NCBI RefSeq assembly: GCF_907165205.1
Contig: NC_058189.1
Span: 58,492,270-58,556,269, forward strand
DNA: 64,000 bases
DNA from: Coccinella septempunctata
Lineage: Eukaryota; Arthropoda; Insecta; Coleoptera; Coccinellidae
Reading direction: 5' to 3'
Part shown: positions 60,148 to 64,000 of the stretch, in pieces
Layout of the letters: every line of letters begins with the position of its first letter
How positions within the stretch are numbered: the first letter of the stretch is position 1
Made by a program: the position numbers and the translations under genes
Notes under the pieces: model-generated
The model's input: the letters and a program-made list of their open reading frames with translations, nothing else
What the model was told of the DNA's origin: nothing
The model's database searches: none

Positions 60148-61395
60148 AACAAATAAGGTCTCTTTATAACTTCATATGAAAGACTCAATCTTTTTTTCCA
60201 CAAGAAATCACCCTTAAATTTACACACTGTATAGAATCAGACCCAGTTTTTTCCATGATTCGTCCAGTTCTAGGTTTCAGGGGAAGATAGATACGACTGA
60301 TACGAGGATATATTGAAAAATTCTTAGCCTTCTATAGAACCAAACAAATTGATAGCTTTTCACGACTTTTCTCTTTAATTTTTTCCCGTAGAGTGCTCAG
60401 TAATGTCGAATAGTAATCTCCTGTTATTGTTCTACCCTTAACCAAAAAATCAATCATGATTACTCCAAGGCAATCCCAAATAACTGAAGCAAGAACTTTT
60501 CCAGCAGGTTTTTGGACACGAAAATTATGGGGTCTTGGAGAAACAGAGTGACGCCATTACATAGATTGTTGCTTTGTTTCTGGATCGTAGAAATGTACCC
60601 AAGTCTCATCCATAGTAACAATTCGGTTTAAGAAGTCTACATCGTTTTCAAATCGAGCACAGATCGACCGCGATGCTTCTACCCTTGGACGCTTTTGGTC
60701 AACATTCAAACATTTGGGGATCCATTTTGCAGCAATTTTTCTCATGTCCAAATTGACGTGAACTATATGATAAACGCGTTCGTATGAAATATTCAGTGCT
60801 TCAGATATCCGTTTTAGCCCAATTCGACGGTCTGATAAAATCATGCCATGAACTGCATCGATATTTTCGGGGACTGACACTCAAACTGGCCTTTCTGATC
60901 GGTCATCATCGTCAATGGAAAATTTACCTCTTTTGAAACTTGCAGTCCAATTTTTCACGGTCGCATACGAAGGACATTGATCACCAAGCATATCTACGTA
61001 AATCTGCTTACCTCTTAACCCTTTTAAATACAGGTACTTGATGATGCCTCGATACTCCAATTTTTCGATTTTCACAATTTCGGTGGACATCTTCTTTCTT
61101 TCAATTTATTGCGTAAATCTGGTTTACTTTTTTTATTTCAAACTTTACACTGACACGTCTGAAGAGTTATTGTTCGTTGCTATGGTAACGCAATATTTTT
61201 TTATGCATCTAACTGGTCTGGGCTAACTAGATATCATTACATCCTCGTAGAACAAATAAAGTATCTTTATAACTTCATATGGAAGACCCAAATTTTTTCT
61301 CGACAAAAAATTACCCATAAATTTACACGCTGTATAGAATAAGACCTAGTTTTTTCCCTAGTTCTAGGTTTGAGGTGAAGATAGATAGATGTGTT
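60148..61395. repeat. Direct repeat of ~150 bp flanking mariner copy 5
   Basis: The left unit 60148-60300 and right unit 61250-61395 share GAACAAATAA, CTTTATAACTTCATATG, TAAATTTACAC, CTGTATAGAAT and AGTTCTAGGTTT in order. The mariner lies exactly between them, at the junction of the two units. Confidence 0.85.
60301..61249 (-). mobile_element. Degenerate mariner element (copy 5), both termini present, internally deleted
   Basis: Termini are TACGAGGATATATTGAAAAA (60301) and, in reverse, TACGAGGATGTAATGATATC (61249). Two readable blocks remain on the minus strand: 61090-60881 (MSTEIVKIEKLEYRGIIKYL onward, including KNWTASFKRG) and 60880-60557 (SVPENIDAV, SDRRIGLKRISEALNIS, KWIPK, and MDETWVHFYDPETKQQS with the first catalytic Asp). 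About 310 bp covering the second and third catalytic residues are gone. The N-terminal half is the best preserved of the five copies. Confidence 0.93.
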
Positions 61396-62523
61396 TTCAT
61401 ATTGGGTTAAATTTCAATTGAGTAGAAACTGAAGAATACAAATACAGAACCCGCAATTTTATGTCATGTAAACCAAGAAATCCAGCTTCATAAGGTAAGC
61501 GTTTCAGAACAGAAAAATACTGGCCAAACCAACCCAAGCAGTTCAGTAAAATACGCGCTCAATTCCCAAGAGTTTTTTTCAACGGTCATTTTAGAAATGA
61601 CTCAAGATTTCCTTTCTTCCTCCCAAAGACTCCTTTCTTGGTGAAAGGACCCATCCTTGAAATAATTAGCAGGGCAACGCATGACCATCAACAGTTCGTA
61701 ACGAAAAATCTTGTTATTTCATGGATAGATGGACCTCTGACCCCAAGAGTTTTGTTGATTTATCTCCTTCACTCAAAATTCTAATGAGACGTTTATTTAT
61801 AAGGTAAGGTTTATTCACAAGGTAATTGCAAGTGAGATGCGCTTTCACCGTTGCAGACTTCAATTGGAAGGAAGAGTAAACAAATTTATTTTAATTAATT
61901 CGATTCGACGGTTAAGAAATGTTTCGTCATGATTATTGTCAAGCACAACGCACAAAGATCAATCAAAGATGTTAGAGTTACGGAAATTCTGTGAATTAGG
62001 CAATTTTATAGGAAAATTTAAGGTTTCATTAAAACATCAGTTGAAGTTAGTTACAGCATAATTTTAAAACGAAATGATAAGATAGGTCTTATGAAATGAG
62101 GTTTCTGAAGATAATGATCTCACTTAAATTATGAAATTTTTATGAAAACATGGTATAATTTTGGCTGATTGTGATTTATTATTTTCGCCGTTGGTACTTG
62201 TGTCCACCTGAATTTCGAAAGAATATAAGAGTTCCTTTTTCTCAAAGTTGCTTTAGTTTCACTAATCATTTTATATTTTTACTGAAACTTACTGAAACTT
62301 TTCTCTCTATTGCTTTTTGGTTAATATTCTGAGTCAGAATCGGAGCCAAATGGCTCAGCAGACATTCTATTTACTGAAGAGTCAATATCACATATCGTAA
62401 AAAAAGACTAGCACTTTGTGATTATCCAGAGTAGGTATAGAAAGAAGTTACAATTCAGTTCAAAGACGATGGGAAGGTGGATGACGTAGTGGTAAAGTCG
62501 AGTTCAATTGACAGAACTGCTCC
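61396..62523. other. Non-coding; no gene recognised
   Basis: AT-rich, with no repeat partner seen and no long open frame. Confidence 0.4.
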
Positions 62524-62531
62524 GTTAGCAG

Positions 62532-63096
62532 TAAGATGTCTAAAAACATGGTGTATGCACTGATTAGATTTTATTTTATGGCAACTTTAACAATATTTAA
62601 GCAATAAGGGAACTGTATTGAAAATATGTAATGTGAATTGTGAGCATGTATGGTGAAAATTCCGTTTTCATCAATTGAATATATTAGATATTTCGCCAAT
62701 TAACCGTGTTTTATTGAAATTATGTCGAATTATCCTCCTCATGAATACAATTTGTCATACAGAAATTATTTTATGATGTTAGTACTCCTTCGAATCCTTC
62801 GATAGTGATGAAATATCTGCAGCCTCGTTTTTACAACGAAAATTGAAGTGTGCATCTCGAATATTCGTTAACATTTTTTTTTGGATTCGTTGATCGATCA
62901 GGATCACAGATTAGTGTAATTTGTGATCGATATCAACGCAGAACAAAATAAAACGAGAGATTATCTTCTTTCTTTGATGGAACAAGGATAGAACATGGTG
63001 GAGCCGCCACGAAACAAATCTCTTATTTTCGATTTGATCTAATGTCATTGCATTCAAAAATTGACGAGTGCATACACCATGTTTTTAAACATCTTA
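62532..63096. mobile_element. hAT-like MITE, 565 bp, with 8-bp target duplication
   Basis: Left end TAAGATGTCTAAAAACATGG and right end in reverse TAAGATGTTTAAAAACATGG are inverted repeats continuing through TGTATGCACT (about 30 bp). GTTAGCAG occurs directly outside both ends (62524-62531 and 63097-63104). An 8-bp duplication fits the hAT superfamily. There is no transposase. Confidence 0.85.
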
Positions 63097-63104
63097 GTTA
63101 GCAG

Positions 63105-63451
63105 TAGCGTAGCGATGGATAATAGTAATATGTAAAGTCAAAAAAAAACAAAATTTGAAATAACTCCAACTTTTGTGCCAAAACGCTGTCATTATTCAAA
63201 TTGCACGCCTGATTATATGATAGTTACGCCAATGCGCTTGTGTGCCGTGGCGTCTGGAGATACCAAAGGGAGCCTAGTATTTTCGATTTCCTATTGAGCT
63301 TTCTTTCTATATTTTCTTAGTTATAATAGCCTCAATTAACTAAACGGGGTAAAGAATGCTATAACAAGATTTTTTCAAATTCCCTTCTCTCATTACAAGA
63401 CAAGAAGTTTGTCATCAAGGCAAGATTTCTTGTCTTGTCAAATGATAATAC
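63105..63451. other. Non-coding; nothing recognised
   Basis: No open frame or repeat partner was seen. Confidence 0.35.
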
Positions 63452-63990
63452 CGTAGATTCGGGTGACTTGGGACGATTGTTGAATTCAACTTGTCATATT
63501 TCCAAACCGGTGACCTATTTTTATCTGAAAAAGAGGTTCGAATATGCTTAATGACTCAGACTATTGATTAGGATATACACCATGATTCAGAATTCGGATA
63601 TAAATTTTGAAAAAAATAAAATATACTTGTCCCAAGTCACCCACCGATTAGGGAGGCTTGGGACACAAGTTAAAATCTATTGATTTCTCAACTCTCAAAT
63701 AAAATAGGTGACTTGGGACTATATATAGTTTTGAAAAATTAGAATTTGTAATTATGTAGTTGAAATTCGATGAGGAAATTAAATGATAAACCCCTATTAC
63801 AGCGAAAGAAAATATATTACAACTCAAATGTAAAAAAACTAAACAAAAAAAAGGACCTTTGATTTCTTAAATTCTTTGGTGATTTCTTTGCGCAAATAAC
63901 GTAAAGTATAATATCCTGCGAAAAACCGGCATATTTCCTGCTGCCAAAGCGCCGCTTGTATCTATTCGGCATTGTCCCAAGTCACCCTAA
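63452..63990. repeat. Element bounded by inverted GGGTGACTTGGGAC, with internal copies
   Basis: GGGTGACTTGGGAC is at 63461 (forward) and, inverted, at 63974-63987 close to the window end. Inside are an inverted copy (63629-63642), a variant GGAGGCTTGGGACAC (63652) and a forward copy (about 63707). This is likely a MITE or transposon remnant with sub-terminal repeats. Confidence 0.65.
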
Positions 63991-64000
63991 GAAACAACAA

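Noticed and set aside
62470..62520. GTGGTAAAGTCGAGTTCAATTG, reminiscent of internal promoter boxes of a tRNA or SINE
   Set aside because: No cloverleaf, no acceptor stem and no repeat partner were seen.

Overview
The window is AT-rich insect nuclear DNA. The evidence is spliced genes with GT-AG introns, two insect-type gustatory receptor genes ending in TYhhhhhQF, TATA/Inr promoters, AATAAA signals, and many mariner, Tc1 and non-LTR elements. A beetle is a reasonable guess, but the sequence alone does not prove the order. Coding density is low: five host genes can be supported, and most of the remaining recognisable sequence is mobile elements and their decay products.

Left part (0.5-7.9 kb, minus strand): two tandem gustatory receptor genes. 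Each has one long 5' exon followed by two small 3' exons. The small exons are easy to miss, but they carry the end of the receptor, including TYVLVAIQF. Both genes have a second exon of exactly 90 nt, and all introns are phase 0, so they are a duplicated pair. Their introns hold a MITE and a large foldback element.

Middle part (12.7-37.2 kb): three genes for small secreted proteins, interspersed with repeats. Two on the plus strand encode His-rich proteins of 144 and 76 residues. They share an exon plan: a 5- or 7-codon first exon, a signal-peptide exon, then a His-rich exon, with intron phases 0 and 2. The third, on the minus strand, encodes a 374-residue Trp/Lys-rich protein built almost entirely of octapeptide repeats behind a signal peptide and an RVKR site. 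In all three a TATA box starts 90-92 bp upstream of the ATG. They are probably extracellular structural proteins (cuticle, silk-like or adhesive); that role is inferred.

Right part (38-64 kb): mostly transposons. A complete non-LTR retrotransposon (49.1-54.5 kb; two intact ORFs, poly(A), 11-bp target duplication) sits inside an older ~694-bp inverted-repeat element. Other elements are a broken Tc1-type element with TIRs, a decayed reverse transcriptase fragment, an hAT-like MITE with an 8-bp target duplication, several foldback elements, and the last two of five degenerate mariner copies that occur across the window. No tRNA, rRNA or CRISPR was recognised.
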